Source: DAISJI01 sp964559835 (GTDB lineage Bacteria > Acidobacteriota > Terriglobia > Terriglobales > Acidobacteriaceae). From it: a stretch of 64,000 nt of DNA. The stretch spans positions 26,492 to 90,491 of the forward strand of contig CAZLJE010000023.1 of the NCBI GenBank assembly GCA_964559835.1, given 5' to 3'. The position numbers and the translations under genes are program-made. Below are positions 34,457 to 43,623 of the stretch, one piece after another (within the stretch, counting starts at the first letter, position 1; each line of letters begins with the position of its first letter). Below the pieces are notes generated by a model that did not search any database, was not told the origin of the DNA, and saw nothing but the letters and a program-made list of their open reading frames with translations.

Positions 34457-35386
34457 ATGAAGCGATTGGTTCTCGCACTCCTGGTGGCGGCCCTGGTGCT
34501 GCCCGCCTCCGCCGTAACCCTGGCCACATCCGCGCGTTCGGCCATTCCCGCCGACGTCCAGCAGCTCATCTGCGTCGATTACCGCGCGCTGAAGAACTCG
34601 CCGACCGCGCTGGCGCTGAAGAACCGCGTGCTCCCCGACAACATGAAGGAGTTCGAGCAGTCGCTGAAGAACATCGGGATCGATCCCGACAACGACGTCG
34701 AGCAGCTCAGCTTCACTTCGTTCCGGATCAAGAACAATCTGAATATCATCGGCATCGCCCAGGGACAGTTCTCGACGAAGAAGATCATGGCGAAGATGAA
34801 GCTGAAAAAAATCAAGCCCACGAAGTACCGGACGGCGGACATCTATCCGATGTCGGGCGGGCAGGACATGGTGTTCCTCGACGATTTCACGCTCCTGTTC
34901 GGACAAAGGAAGGCGGTGCAGGCGGCGCTCGATGCACGTGACGGAGAAGCCGCCTCGCTCGCCAGCAACGCAATCATGGCCGAACAGATCAGCGCAGTGC
35001 AGGACGGGTCGGTGTGGAGCGTCCTGGACCAGTCCGGCACCCAGAACATGGTCGCGTCGACCTTGGGCGACGCCGCCAAGCTGGCCGACTACGAGACGGT
35101 CAAGAAGCGCCTCGTCGCCTCGCGCTACACCATGGATTTCGATAAGGGCGTGAAGTTCAACCTGGATGTCATCACGGCCGATTCGATGACTGCGGCGACG
35201 CTCTCGTCATTGCTGAAAGCCGGCGTAATGTTCCGGAAGCAGGGCGCTACCGGTCCGGAGAAGGTCGCGCTCGACAGCGTCACCGTCGACAACGACAGTG
35301 CCAAGCTCCAACTCCACTTCAAGACCGACGATCAGAAATTTCAGTCACTGCTGCAGTCGGACTTGTTTGCCGCGGTATCGAAGTAG
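34457..35386 (+). CDS. secreted protein of unknown function
   Basis: The 309-residue protein has a signal peptide (KRLVLALLVAALVLPASAVTLA) followed by a soluble alpha/beta region. It resembles secreted acidobacterial proteins of unknown function, and I do not recognise a named domain. Phrases such as VFLDDFTLLFGQRKAVQAALDARDGE and the ASN...SVWSVLDQSG region suggest an internal repeat of a fold tracking accumulated values, but this is weak. It follows ftcD with its own leader. Confidence 0.6.
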   Translation: MKRLVLALLVAALVLPASAVTLATSARSAIPADVQQLICVDYRALKNSPTALALKNRVLPDNMKEFEQSLKNIGIDPDNDVEQLSFTSFRIKNNLNIIGIAQGQFSTKKIMAKMKLKKIKPTKYRTADIYPMSGGQDMVFLDDFTLLFGQRKAVQAALDARDGEAASLASNAIMAEQISAVQDGSVWSVLDQSGTQNMVASTLGDAAKLADYETVKKRLVASRYTMDFDKGVKFNLDVITADSMTAATLSSLLKAGVMFRKQGATGPEKVALDSVTVDNDSAKLQLHFKTDDQKFQSLLQSDLFAAVSK

Positions 35387-35436
35387 GCTATCCCTGCGAC
35401 GGACAAAGATCGCGAAGTGCTAACCGGCAAGTAAAA

Positions 35437-35458
35437 CGGCACGGCTTGCGCCGTGCCG
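35437..35458. terminator. 9-bp-stem hairpin between convergent genes
   Basis: CGGCACGGC and GCCGTGCCG pair perfectly around TTGC. The hairpin lies between the secreted-protein gene and the zinc-ribbon gene and may end both transcripts. Confidence 0.5.
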
Positions 35459-35479
35459 AGCTGAGGCAACGATGGGAAA

Positions 35480-35905
35480 CTATGGATTGGCCCGTTTCAG
35501 CAAAATACCCGCGACAAAGGCGACGGTTGCGGCCAGTAGCCATTCGATGCGCCAAACCTGGACCGCCTGCCAGTCAAGCACGGTGTTCGCTGTATAGATA
35601 AAGCCTGTGACGATCGCCGCCAAGACGCAAACCACGCCTGCGATCAGACATACCAGGGACGCCGCCGAGAGGCCGATTGCGTCGTGGATGCGCGTGAAAT
35701 CCAGCCAATCTGTGAAACTGCGCGACCCGGAGTCGGTGAGGGCTTCGCGCTCTCCGCCGCACACGTGACAATAACGCGAACCGACGACGAACTCGGTACC
35801 GCACTCCGGACAAGCCAGCGCCTTGGGCTGTACGGCTACTTCGTCCTGGGGGCCGCGAGGGGGCTGCCAGTAATCTTGATCCACGCGGTGAACTACTCCA
35901 GACAT
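35480..35905 (-). CDS. zinc-ribbon membrane protein
   Basis: The 141-residue protein has an N-terminal zinc ribbon (CPECGTEFVVGSRYCHVCGGE) and two membrane helices in its second half (AASLVCLIAGVVCVLAAIVTGFIY and WLLAATVAFVAGILL). ATG at 35905 is preferred because GGAGGGA lies just upstream. Function is unknown; zinc-ribbon/TM proteins often accompany membrane stress or assembly functions. Confidence 0.65.
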   Translation of the reverse strand: MSGVVHRVDQDYWQPPRGPQDEVAVQPKALACPECGTEFVVGSRYCHVCGGEREALTDSGSRSFTDWLDFTRIHDAIGLSAASLVCLIAGVVCVLAAIVTGFIYTANTVLDWQAVQVWRIEWLLAATVAFVAGILLKRANP

Positions 35906-36065
35906 GGCTCCCTCCGCTATAAATATTCGCAAGACGGAAGCCAAACGTTACGTCTCTGGAAGTCATTGAAAAATCGATGCCAACCCTGGACCGAGCCGCG
36001 GGATTGACCCGCAGGCAGGGCAGAATTTACCCGTCGAGTCGAAATTCTGTCGAACGAACCGGGGT

Positions 36066-36296
36066 TCAAGCAGGGCGTGGCATACGAATGACCTTAGGAT
36101 TCGGCCGGCTCTTGTGCCAGAAGCGCAGGAGAACCAGGTCCGAAGCCCGCAATTGCAGCTCGGAAGGGCGTGGTGTGCCGTCGTTGAAAACATGCTCGTC
36201 GAGCAGCATCCGCACTGTATGGACAGAGATGCCCAGCATCAGGGCAGCCTCGTCCTCAGAGTAGTACTGCTTGAACGGGTTATCGGCGCTGAACAT
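36066..36296 (-). CDS. small helix-turn-helix (excisionase/MerR-like) DNA-binding protein
   Basis: The 76-residue protein contains YYSEDEAALMLGISVHTVRMLLDE, a helix-turn-helix of the HTH_17/excisionase type, followed by LQLRASDLVLLRFWHKSR. Members of this family bind DNA as regulators or recombination directionality factors. No integrase or phage gene is near, so a regulatory role is more likely. It is divergent from the TPR gene, whose promoter region it faces. Confidence 0.75.
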   Translation of the reverse strand: MFSADNPFKQYYSEDEAALMLGISVHTVRMLLDEHVFNDGTPRPSELQLRASDLVLLRFWHKSRPNPKVIRMPRPA

Positions 36297-36377
36297 TAGG
36301 CCCTTTCTGGGGGGTGATTCTTTGTAACTGTCTGGGGGAATGGTTCGGAATCGGGTAAACTGCCCATAGAACCCGGT

Positions 36378-37622
36378 ATGAGACCTTACGAAGGTTCCGG
36401 GCGGGCACTTCTGGCGCGCACGGTTCTACTGCTTTCTTTTGTTGTTATTGGAGTTACCTCCGCGTGGACTGCTCCCGCGAACGGCATCTCCAAGCTCCGA
36501 TTCCGTCCCGACGATCCCGATACCCGCGCCGGATTCGAGCACTTCTATAACCTCGAGTACGACCAGGCCATTCACTGCTTCGAAGAGGCCGTAAAAAGCC
36601 ATCCCGATGACGCTTTCGCCCTGAACCACCTGCTCTCCGGCGTGATGTTTCGAGAGCTCTACCGGATCGGCGCTCTCGATACCGAGCTGTACGCCAAGAA
36701 TGGCTTCCTGAATAGTAAACAGTTCCCGATCAACCCTAAGGCTAAGGAGCGGATCTTAGGCCTGATGGACCAGTCCCTCAAACTATCGGAGGCGCGGCTG
36801 AAGCGCGACCCGAATGACAAGGACGCGCTTTACACCCGGGGCGTGGTCCGGGGATATCGTGCTACCTATATGGGGCTGATCGACAAGGCGTGGTTCGCGG
36901 CATTAAGGAGCGCGGTGGGGGCCCGGCACGACCATGAGCGCGTGCTGGAGCTGGATCCGAAGTACTCTGACGCCAAAATGGCTGTCGGCATTCACAACTA
37001 CGTGATCGCCAGCGTGCCGTGGCCGGTGAAGGTGGCGGCGTCGGTGGTGGGGCTGTCGGGCAACAAGCAAAAGGGCATTCAATACCTGAACGAAGCGGGG
37101 GAAGCGGGCGGAGAAACGTCTGTCGATTCCAAGATCGCCTTGTCGTTGTTCTTGCGCCGCGAGCAGCGATATCCGGAGGCACTGAAGCTGGTCGGGGGAC
37201 TGGCGACGGATTTCCCGCGCAACTTCCTGTTCCGATCGGAAGAGGCCAACCTGCTGAATGCGGCTGGGCACGGGTCCGAGGCGATTCTGGCATTCCGCAG
37301 GATCGTCGCCGATGACGACGCCGGCGTTTTCGCCAAGGGCCAGACGCGAATGGAGATCGTCCATTACGGCCTGGCCGAAGCGCTCCGGGGACAAGGCCAG
37401 TTCGGGGGCGCGGCCAGCGAGTATGATTTCGTGCGCTCGTCGCCGCGGAGCGACCCGGACCTGCGCGAGCGGGCGCAGTTGGGCGCGGGTGAGATGTACG
37501 ACCTCCTCAAGCAGCGCGAGCAGGCCGTTCGGCGGTATCGGGAGCTGCTGGCGTCGGACCAGAGTTCGGACCACGCCGACCTGGCGAAGAGATATCTAAA
37601 GCAGCCGTACTCGGTGCGATAA
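36378..37622 (+). CDS. exported TPR-type protein
   Basis: The 414-residue protein has a signal-anchor region (LLARTVLLLSFVVIGVTSAWTAP) and tetratricopeptide-like helices: FEHFYNLEYDQAIHCFEEAVKSHPDDAFALNHLL at the N-terminus, and EAILAFRRIV, QGQFGGAASEYDFV and QREQAVRRYRELLASDQ at the C-terminus. TPRs are protein-protein scaffolds; here the location is probably periplasmic. The middle part (GVVRGYRATYMGLID) is characteristic of some acidobacterial secreted TPR proteins but has no known activity. Confidence 0.78.
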   Translation: MRPYEGSGRALLARTVLLLSFVVIGVTSAWTAPANGISKLRFRPDDPDTRAGFEHFYNLEYDQAIHCFEEAVKSHPDDAFALNHLLSGVMFRELYRIGALDTELYAKNGFLNSKQFPINPKAKERILGLMDQSLKLSEARLKRDPNDKDALYTRGVVRGYRATYMGLIDKAWFAALRSAVGARHDHERVLELDPKYSDAKMAVGIHNYVIASVPWPVKVAASVVGLSGNKQKGIQYLNEAGEAGGETSVDSKIALSLFLRREQRYPEALKLVGGLATDFPRNFLFRSEEANLLNAAGHGSEAILAFRRIVADDDAGVFAKGQTRMEIVHYGLAEALRGQGQFGGAASEYDFVRSSPRSDPDLRERAQLGAGEMYDLLKQREQAVRRYRELLASDQSSDHADLAKRYLKQPYSVR

Positions 37623-37640
37623 GTCCGCCTGCCGGATCCA

Positions 37641-38594
37641 CTACTGCACAACGAAAGCGGTCACGTAGCCGTTGCCACGCGTGTTGATCGGATCGACGAA
37701 GAACACCTCCGATGGCCCAGGGTACACGGTCACATCAACGCTTCCGTTGCCCGAATCGTCGGTCGTGAAACTACCTGCGCTCCCGTAATAGTTGCAGGCA
37801 GACGTGAACCCGCCGTTGCCGCAGAAGTTCACAACGTAAGTCGTCATCGCTTTTGCGCCATGCACTTCCGCGTGCAGAGTAGAGCCGTTGATGCTTATAA
37901 ACCCGCTGGACAGCGGCGCAGAGGTGGTGGCGATGGAAATACCTCCGGTCACGGCGGCCTCCGGCTGCAGGACGACCCGGTAGTTCTGACCCACGTCGAA
38001 ATTTCCGGTGTACGCGCTCGGTTCGGTGACCCAGTATGCGGTGTTCTGGCCATTGGCCGCTGCGTTCTGGTTGGATACGAAGAAGACGCCCGCCCAAGTG
38101 CCGTTTTTCGGGAACTTCAGCGAGGCGTTGATGTTGCCACTGGCGTCGCTGCTGAAGTTGCCGACGTCGAAGCAGTTCTTATTGAAGTTGCCGAACGGGC
38201 AGAAGATGACGAACAAGGATGCGTTCGCGACAGTCCCGCTGTTCAGCTTCACGTTGATGTCGCCGTTATTGGAAACGGGGTCCACCGTGAGCTGGCCAAC
38301 TGTATCCTGCGCGTGTTGAAAAGAGACGAGCTGCATCTGGTACATGCCGGGATTCGAGCCCGTACTGGGCACGGGCGCTGGAGTCGGACCTGGTGTTGGC
38401 GAGGGTGCTGGCGCGGGCGCTGGCGACGGTGCTGGTGCTGGCGCGGGCGACGGCGCTGGCGTCGGTGCCGGAGTTGGAGTTGCGGCTGTTGGCGCCGGCG
38501 TGGGCGACGTCGGGGTAGGCATTGAATTGCCTCCACAAGCGAGCAACATTCCGAGGCAAACCAGGCAGAATACCGTAATAATACGGCGGTACAT
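37641..38594 (-). CDS. lipoprotein with Pro/Ala-rich linker
   Basis: The 317-residue protein has a lipoprotein signal with lipobox LLAC (Cys20), so it should be lipid-anchored. Residues ~25-80 are a low-complexity PTPAP/SPAPAP linker, and the remainder is a beta-rich domain with paired cysteines (IFCPFGNFNKNCFD; NFCGNGGFTSACNYYG). I chose ATG 38594, seven bases after GGAG; 38600 is also possible. The function is unknown; a surface-exposed domain held off the membrane by a stiff linker is likely. Confidence 0.68.
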   Translation of the reverse strand: MYRRIITVFCLVCLGMLLACGGNSMPTPTSPTPAPTAATPTPAPTPAPSPAPAPAPSPAPAPAPSPTPGPTPAPVPSTGSNPGMYQMQLVSFQHAQDTVGQLTVDPVSNNGDINVKLNSGTVANASLFVIFCPFGNFNKNCFDVGNFSSDASGNINASLKFPKNGTWAGVFFVSNQNAAANGQNTAYWVTEPSAYTGNFDVGQNYRVVLQPEAAVTGGISIATTSAPLSSGFISINGSTLHAEVHGAKAMTTYVVNFCGNGGFTSACNYYGSAGSFTTDDSGNGSVDVTVYPGPSEVFFVDPINTRGNGYVTAFVVQ

Positions 38595-38779
38595 AGGCAT
38601 GCTCCGGGGAACCTGCAACGTTGGAATCCAGCGCCCAAAGCGGGTTTGCCAGTACCTGCCGGCCAGCCCGGAAAAATTTTCACGCAATCCGGCTTCATCC
38701 CTGATCAATCCACCCCGGCCAGAGACTTTCGGAACTTTTTCCCGGCGGTGGTCGTATCATTTATCAGTGGGAGGGCGCC

Positions 38780-39109
38780 ATGTACTGCAACTACTGCGGA
38801 AAAGTGATCCAGGACGACGCCAACCTGTGCGCCTATTGCGGAGTGCGCGTTGGAGGCATGACCTGCCGCCGCAAGCTGGTTCGGCCCCGCTGCAATCGTA
38901 AGGTCGCGGGCGTCTGCGCGGGATTTGCGGAATACTTCGATCTCGACGTGACGCTTATCCGGGTCATGTGGCTGGTGTTGGCGATTCTGACCTTCCCCGT
39001 GCTGTTCGTCGTTTACGGCGTGTGCTGGATCGTCATACCCGACGAACCCCTGATGTTGGCCGCGCCTGCTCCCCCGGCCAATGCTCCAGTCCAGCATGAA
39101 GGTGTATAG
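38780..39109 (+). CDS. PspC-domain protein with zinc ribbon
   Basis: The 109-residue protein has an N-terminal zinc ribbon (CNYCGKVIQDDANLCAYCG) joined to a PspC domain (CNRKVAGVCAGFAEYFDLDVTLIRVMWLVLAILTFPVLFVVYGVCWIVIP). PspC domains sense or respond to membrane stress at the inner membrane. The same fusion is common in many phyla. It precedes the first VPS10-like gene by 80 bases but probably has its own regulation. Confidence 0.85.
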   Translation: MYCNYCGKVIQDDANLCAYCGVRVGGMTCRRKLVRPRCNRKVAGVCAGFAEYFDLDVTLIRVMWLVLAILTFPVLFVVYGVCWIVIPDEPLMLAAPAPPANAPVQHEGV

Positions 39110-39189
39110 GCATCCGCCCGCGCCACCAGCCTGTACCTCGCGTCGTGATACAATCCGCCCCTTCTGAAAAACCCTCCGGAGATTCACGC

Positions 39190-42100
39190 ATGAAGCAGAT
39201 TGCGAAGTTGGGATTCGTGTTGTTAGTGGTCACTCTGTCCATTACCGCATCCGCGCAAAAGGGAAAGCAAAAGGAACCAGCGAAGCCGGCGGCAACATCG
39301 GCGAGCGCGACCTCCGCGACGCCGCAAATTCCCGAGAAGCTGTATGAAGGCATGCGCTACCGGCTGGTCGGACCCTTCCGCGGAGGACGCGTGCTGGCGG
39401 TCGCGGGCGATCCCAAGACTCCCAGCACTTATTACTTCGGCGCTGTGTCCGGCGGCGTGTGGAAGACCACGGACGGTGGCGCGACGTGGGGTCCGCTGAC
39501 CGACAAGGAGAACCTGTGGTCTGTGGGGGCGATCGCGGTGGCTCCGTCGGCGCCGAGCGTGATCTACGTCGGCTCGGGCGAGGCGTGCATCCGCGGCAAT
39601 GTCACGTACGGGAACGGCGTGTGGAAGTCCGCCGACGCCGGACGCACGTGGAAGAACATGGGCCTGGAAGATACGCGGCAGATCGGCCGCGTCGCCGTCG
39701 ACCCGCAGAATCCGAACATCGTCTTCGTCGCGGCGCTCGGGCACGCCTTTGGCCCGAATCCGGAGCGCGGCGTCTTTCGCTCCACCGACGGCGGCGCCAC
39801 GTGGCAGAAGGTGCTCTACAAGGACGAGAACACGGGCGCTATCGATGTCGTCATTGACGTCAACAACCCGCAGGTGGTTTACGCCTCGTTGTGGCAGGCG
39901 TACCGCAAGCCGTGGGAGATGGTCAGCGGCGGGCCGGGCAGCGGGCTGTATAAGTCCACCGACGGCGGTACAACATGGAAGCAGATCACCGGTAACGGGT
40001 TCGCCAAGGGCACCCTCGGGCGCATCGGGATCGCGGTTTCGCCGGCCAATAGCGACCGTCTGTACGCGCTCGTCGAAGCGCAGGAGGGCGGGATGTTCAC
40101 GTCGAATGACGGCGGCGAGCACTGGACGAAGGTCACCGGCGATTCGCGCTTCACGCAGCGCGCCTGGTACTACGCGCACATCTTTGCCGATCCTAAGGAC
40201 CAGAACGCCGTTTACATCCTGAACGTCGGCGCGTTCAAATCCACGGACGCGGGCAAGACCTGGCAGACGCTGCGTCCGCCGCACGGCGATAATCACGCGC
40301 TCTGGATCGATCCCAACAATCCGCAGCGCCTGATCGAGGGCAATGACGGCGGCGCCACCATTTCCACCGACGGCGGGCGCACGTGGTCCAGCGTCTTGAA
40401 CCAGCCGACGGCGCAGTTCTACCACGTCGCGACCGACAACCGGTTCCGCTACATGATCTACGGCGCGCAGCAGGACAATTCGACGGTTGCCATTGCGAGC
40501 AGCACCGATGGTGGCGCCATCGACCGGACTGACTGGTATCCGGTCGGCGGCGGCGAGAGCGGGTTCGTGGTGCCGTACCTGCCGAATCCCAACATCGTCT
40601 TCGCCGGGTCCTACGATGGTCTGATCACGCGCTTCAACAAAGAGACGGGCGAGCAGCAGGACATCAATCCGTGGCCCGATAACCCGATGGGCTGGGGCGC
40701 CGCGGACTTGAAATACCGTTTCCAATGGACGGCGCCGATCGCGCTGTCGCCGCATGATCCGAACATGCTTTATCACGGCGCGAACGTAGTGTTCCGTTCC
40801 ACCGACATGGGGCAGAGCTGGACGCCGATCTCACCCGACCTGACGCGTAACGACAAGTCGAAAGAGGGACCGTCGGGCGGGCCGATCACGAAGGACAATA
40901 CGAGCGTCGAGTACTACGACACGGTGTTCGCGATCGCCGAATCGCCGTTGACCAAGGGGCAGATCTGGGCCGGTAGCGACGACGGCCTCGTGCACCTTAC
41001 ACGCGATGGCGGCGCGCATTGGGACAACGTGACGCCGAAGGAAATGCCGGAGTGGGGTACCGTCAGCATCATCGACGCTTCGCCGCACGATGCCGGCACC
41101 GCGTACGTTGCTGTCGACCGGCACCGGCTGGACGACAACGCGCCCTACATCTTCAAGACCTCCGATTACGGAAAGACCTGGACGAAGCTGGTGAACGGCA
41201 TCCCGGCCGGATCATTTGTCCACGCTGTTCGCCAGGACACCAAGAATCCGAAGCTGCTGTTCGCAGGAACGGAGACGGGCGTGTTCGCGTCGTGGGATGA
41301 CGGCGCGCACTGGCAGCCGCTCAAGCTCAACCTCCCGACGGTTCCGGTACACGATCTGGTCGTGAAGAACGACGATCTGGTGGTTGCGACGCACGGGCGC
41401 TCGTTCTACGTACTGGACCATATCGGGCCGCTGCGAGAGATCTCGCCTCAGATCGCGAGTGAGGACGTTCACTTCTTCAAGCCGGAGCCGGCGTTCCGTA
41501 CGCGCGGCGGCCGCGGGTTCGGAGGAGGTGGCGGCGGTGGTGGAAATCCAACCGTTGGCACAAATCCAGCCGGGCCTGTGGTGCTGGATTATTTCCTGAA
41601 GACCGCGCCGAAGCAGAATGAAGAAGCGACACTCGAGATCCTCGACGCGCAAGGCAAGGTGATCCGCAAGTACACGAGCAAGGAGGCTGCGCGGCGGCGC
41701 CGTCCAGCCGAAGCCGAGGTCGAAGAGGAAGGACCGCCGCAAGTCGTTCCGCGCGTTCCGGTCAAGGAAGGCCTGAACCGCTTCACGTGGGACCTGCGCT
41801 ACGAGGCGCCGGCGAACGTCCCGGGGCTGGCGCAGTGGGGCGGGCGTCCGCGCGGGCCGATGGCAGTGCCGGGCAATTACTCAGCGCGGCTGACGGTTGC
41901 GGGCAAGCAGTACACGGCCCCGATCGAAGTCAGGTCCGATCCGCGGCTGAAGGTCTCGGCCGCGGACTACGCAAAACAGTTCGAGCTGTCCAGCAACATC
42001 GCGCGGCGCGTTGACGAGGCCAATCGCGCCATCAACCAAATGCGCGAGCTGCTGCAACAGCTCAAGGACGTCCACGAGCGCTACCAGGACAATGGGCAGG

Positions 42101-42432
42101 CGAAGGAAGTCCTGGCCGCCTGCGAAGCGCTGAGCAAGAAGGTCACGCCGGTCGAGGAGGAGATCGTCCAGACCAAGTCCAAGGCCAGCGAGGACCCGCT
42201 GAACTATCCGATCCGTGTGAACAATAAACTCCTGCTGCTGATGGGGACGGTCGACTCCGCGGATGGCGCACCGACCCAGCAATCGATGGAAGTGTTCGAG
42301 CTGCTGAGCAAGCAACTGGACGCGTCGCTCGCCAAATGGAAGCAGATCGAGGGCACCGACGTCGCGTCGTTCAACGCCGCCGTGCAGAAAGCGAACCTGC
42401 CCGCGGTAGCGGTCGGGAACGGAGCGGAATAA
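39190..42432 (+). CDS. secreted VPS10/sortilin-like Asp-box propeller protein (copy 1)
   Basis: The 1080-residue protein (ATG 39190, GGAG eight bases before) has a signal peptide, then the opening motif RYRLVGPFRGGRVLAVAGDP and many S-T-D-G-G-x-T-W Asp-box repeats spread over the first ~750 residues, the pattern of a VPS10/sortilin-type beta-propeller. A Gly-rich linker (~780-800) and a helical C-terminal domain follow. Proteins of this type are numerous in Acidobacteriota and are often annotated as glycosyl hydrolases, but no active site is evident. It has a close relative at 45413-48514. Confidence 0.82.
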   Translation: MKQIAKLGFVLLVVTLSITASAQKGKQKEPAKPAATSASATSATPQIPEKLYEGMRYRLVGPFRGGRVLAVAGDPKTPSTYYFGAVSGGVWKTTDGGATWGPLTDKENLWSVGAIAVAPSAPSVIYVGSGEACIRGNVTYGNGVWKSADAGRTWKNMGLEDTRQIGRVAVDPQNPNIVFVAALGHAFGPNPERGVFRSTDGGATWQKVLYKDENTGAIDVVIDVNNPQVVYASLWQAYRKPWEMVSGGPGSGLYKSTDGGTTWKQITGNGFAKGTLGRIGIAVSPANSDRLYALVEAQEGGMFTSNDGGEHWTKVTGDSRFTQRAWYYAHIFADPKDQNAVYILNVGAFKSTDAGKTWQTLRPPHGDNHALWIDPNNPQRLIEGNDGGATISTDGGRTWSSVLNQPTAQFYHVATDNRFRYMIYGAQQDNSTVAIASSTDGGAIDRTDWYPVGGGESGFVVPYLPNPNIVFAGSYDGLITRFNKETGEQQDINPWPDNPMGWGAADLKYRFQWTAPIALSPHDPNMLYHGANVVFRSTDMGQSWTPISPDLTRNDKSKEGPSGGPITKDNTSVEYYDTVFAIAESPLTKGQIWAGSDDGLVHLTRDGGAHWDNVTPKEMPEWGTVSIIDASPHDAGTAYVAVDRHRLDDNAPYIFKTSDYGKTWTKLVNGIPAGSFVHAVRQDTKNPKLLFAGTETGVFASWDDGAHWQPLKLNLPTVPVHDLVVKNDDLVVATHGRSFYVLDHIGPLREISPQIASEDVHFFKPEPAFRTRGGRGFGGGGGGGGNPTVGTNPAGPVVLDYFLKTAPKQNEEATLEILDAQGKVIRKYTSKEAARRRRPAEAEVEEEGPPQVVPRVPVKEGLNRFTWDLRYEAPANVPGLAQWGGRPRGPMAVPGNYSARLTVAGKQYTAPIEVRSDPRLKVSAADYAKQFELSSNIARRVDEANRAINQMRELLQQLKDVHERYQDNGQAKEVLAACEALSKKVTPVEEEIVQTKSKASEDPLNYPIRVNNKLLLLMGTVDSADGAPTQQSMEVFELLSKQLDASLAKWKQIEGTDVASFNAAVQKANLPAVAVGNGAE

Positions 42433-42475
42433 CGCGTGATTAATGACTGTTGCGCTGGGGTCGCGCCGGCAATAT

Positions 42476-43057
42476 CTACCGGATCATTGACGTGATCCAG
42501 CGCCCGAGGACCTGGCTGACAACGATGACCACGATGGCGACGGTGACATGTTTTCCCACCTCGGATAGGGCACTCACGCCGCGATGTCGCGCCACAAGAT
42601 ACGTCAGGCCCGACAGCAACGCCATGCCCCACACGATACCCCATCCGGCAGCGGCCGGGACTCCAAACACCGCCACGATCAGGACAAATGTGAGGCATAG
42701 CAGCAGTCGGGTGCCAAAATTAGCCAGAGTTCCCAGGAACGCTTCCCGCTGCTCCAGGCGCTCCGCCTCCTGGTACATGTGGACGCTCAACGAGTCGGTC
42801 AGATTATCGGCGACGGCGGCGATGAGCAGTGCGCCCATGACGCTCGCGCGGCTTCCGTTCGCGGCGGCGAGCCCGGATATCAGGCCCATGCTGGTGACGA
42901 TCGCGGCCGTGCCGCCAAAGCTGACGCTGGCGGGCTTGAATTTCGCCAGCCGCTCGCTTTTGCGCGACGAACGCAATTGCAAAGGCCGTGGAGCGAGTTC
43001 GGATACTGAAGGCGGAAGTGTGGGCGCCTCGAGAGTGGGCATGTCGGTCACATTCAT
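42476..43057 (-). CDS. VIT1/CCC1-like membrane protein
   Basis: The 193-residue protein shows SFGGTAAIVTSMGLISGLAAANGSRASVMGALLIAAVADNLTDSLSVHMYQEAERLEQREA, the pattern of VIT/CCC1-like transporters, followed by three more helices. Relatives move Fe2+ or Mn2+ across membranes. The usual metal-binding Asp/Glu in the first helices are only partly kept, so the transported ion is uncertain. It converges with the first VPS10-like gene. Confidence 0.7.
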   Translation of the reverse strand: MNVTDMPTLEAPTLPPSVSELAPRPLQLRSSRKSERLAKFKPASVSFGGTAAIVTSMGLISGLAAANGSRASVMGALLIAAVADNLTDSLSVHMYQEAERLEQREAFLGTLANFGTRLLLCLTFVLIVAVFGVPAAAGWGIVWGMALLSGLTYLVARHRGVSALSEVGKHVTVAIVVIVVSQVLGRWITSMIR

Positions 43058-43225
43058 TAGAAGTCATGCCGAGCAACTACCCAAGGATTCGAGTCACGTG
43101 AGGGTGTGACCAATGAACGTCAGCGGCAAGCACGCGCTTGCCAGGGCAGTGGTACATTGATTGTTTGTTACGGATGTCAGGGGCGCCGACCGTTCACCGC
43201 CGCCTCCAACAGATCTAAGGCACTT

Positions 43226-43606
43226 ATGGACGCCGGCAAACTCAGTATCGGCATCACTGCGGCGGCATTCGCGGGCTTCGGCGCCGCGCTGATCGCCAAA
43301 CCGGACATCTTGAAGAAGATCGGCATCCGCGCGACTAGCGGGGACGCCCGCACCGAGCTGCGCGCCATGTACGGCGGCATGGAGCTGGGCTTCGGAGTAT
43401 TTTTCGCGATTGCATTGCGCAAGCCTGAGTGGCGAACTCCTGCGCTAACGGCCATCCTGCTCGGTATCGGTGCGCTCGGCGTCACACGCATCGTGAGCGC
43501 GATCGATGAGGATGCCGAACCCATCTCCTATCTCATGGCTGCCCCGGAGATTGCCGCCGCGACCATGGCAGCCGTCGCGCTCGCTGCCGATCATCGCGCA
43601 AAATAA
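43226..43606 (+). CDS. DUF4345-like membrane protein
   Basis: The 126-residue protein has four hydrophobic segments, with the start at ATG 43226 and the core AELRAMYGGMELGFGVFFAIALRKPEW found in DUF4345-type proteins. Function is unknown. It lies 17 bases before the DUF763 gene on the same strand and may be in an operon with it. Confidence 0.7.
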   Translation: MDAGKLSIGITAAAFAGFGAALIAKPDILKKIGIRATSGDARTELRAMYGGMELGFGVFFAIALRKPEWRTPALTAILLGIGALGVTRIVSAIDEDAEPISYLMAAPEIAAATMAAVALAADHRAK

Positions 43607-43623
43607 GCCGTAAAATATAAGGA

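Noticed and set aside
39223..40776. A 517-codon antisense frame opposite the first VPS10-like gene
   Set aside because: Composition is repetitive and mirrors the Asp-box repeats; no start signal or domain.
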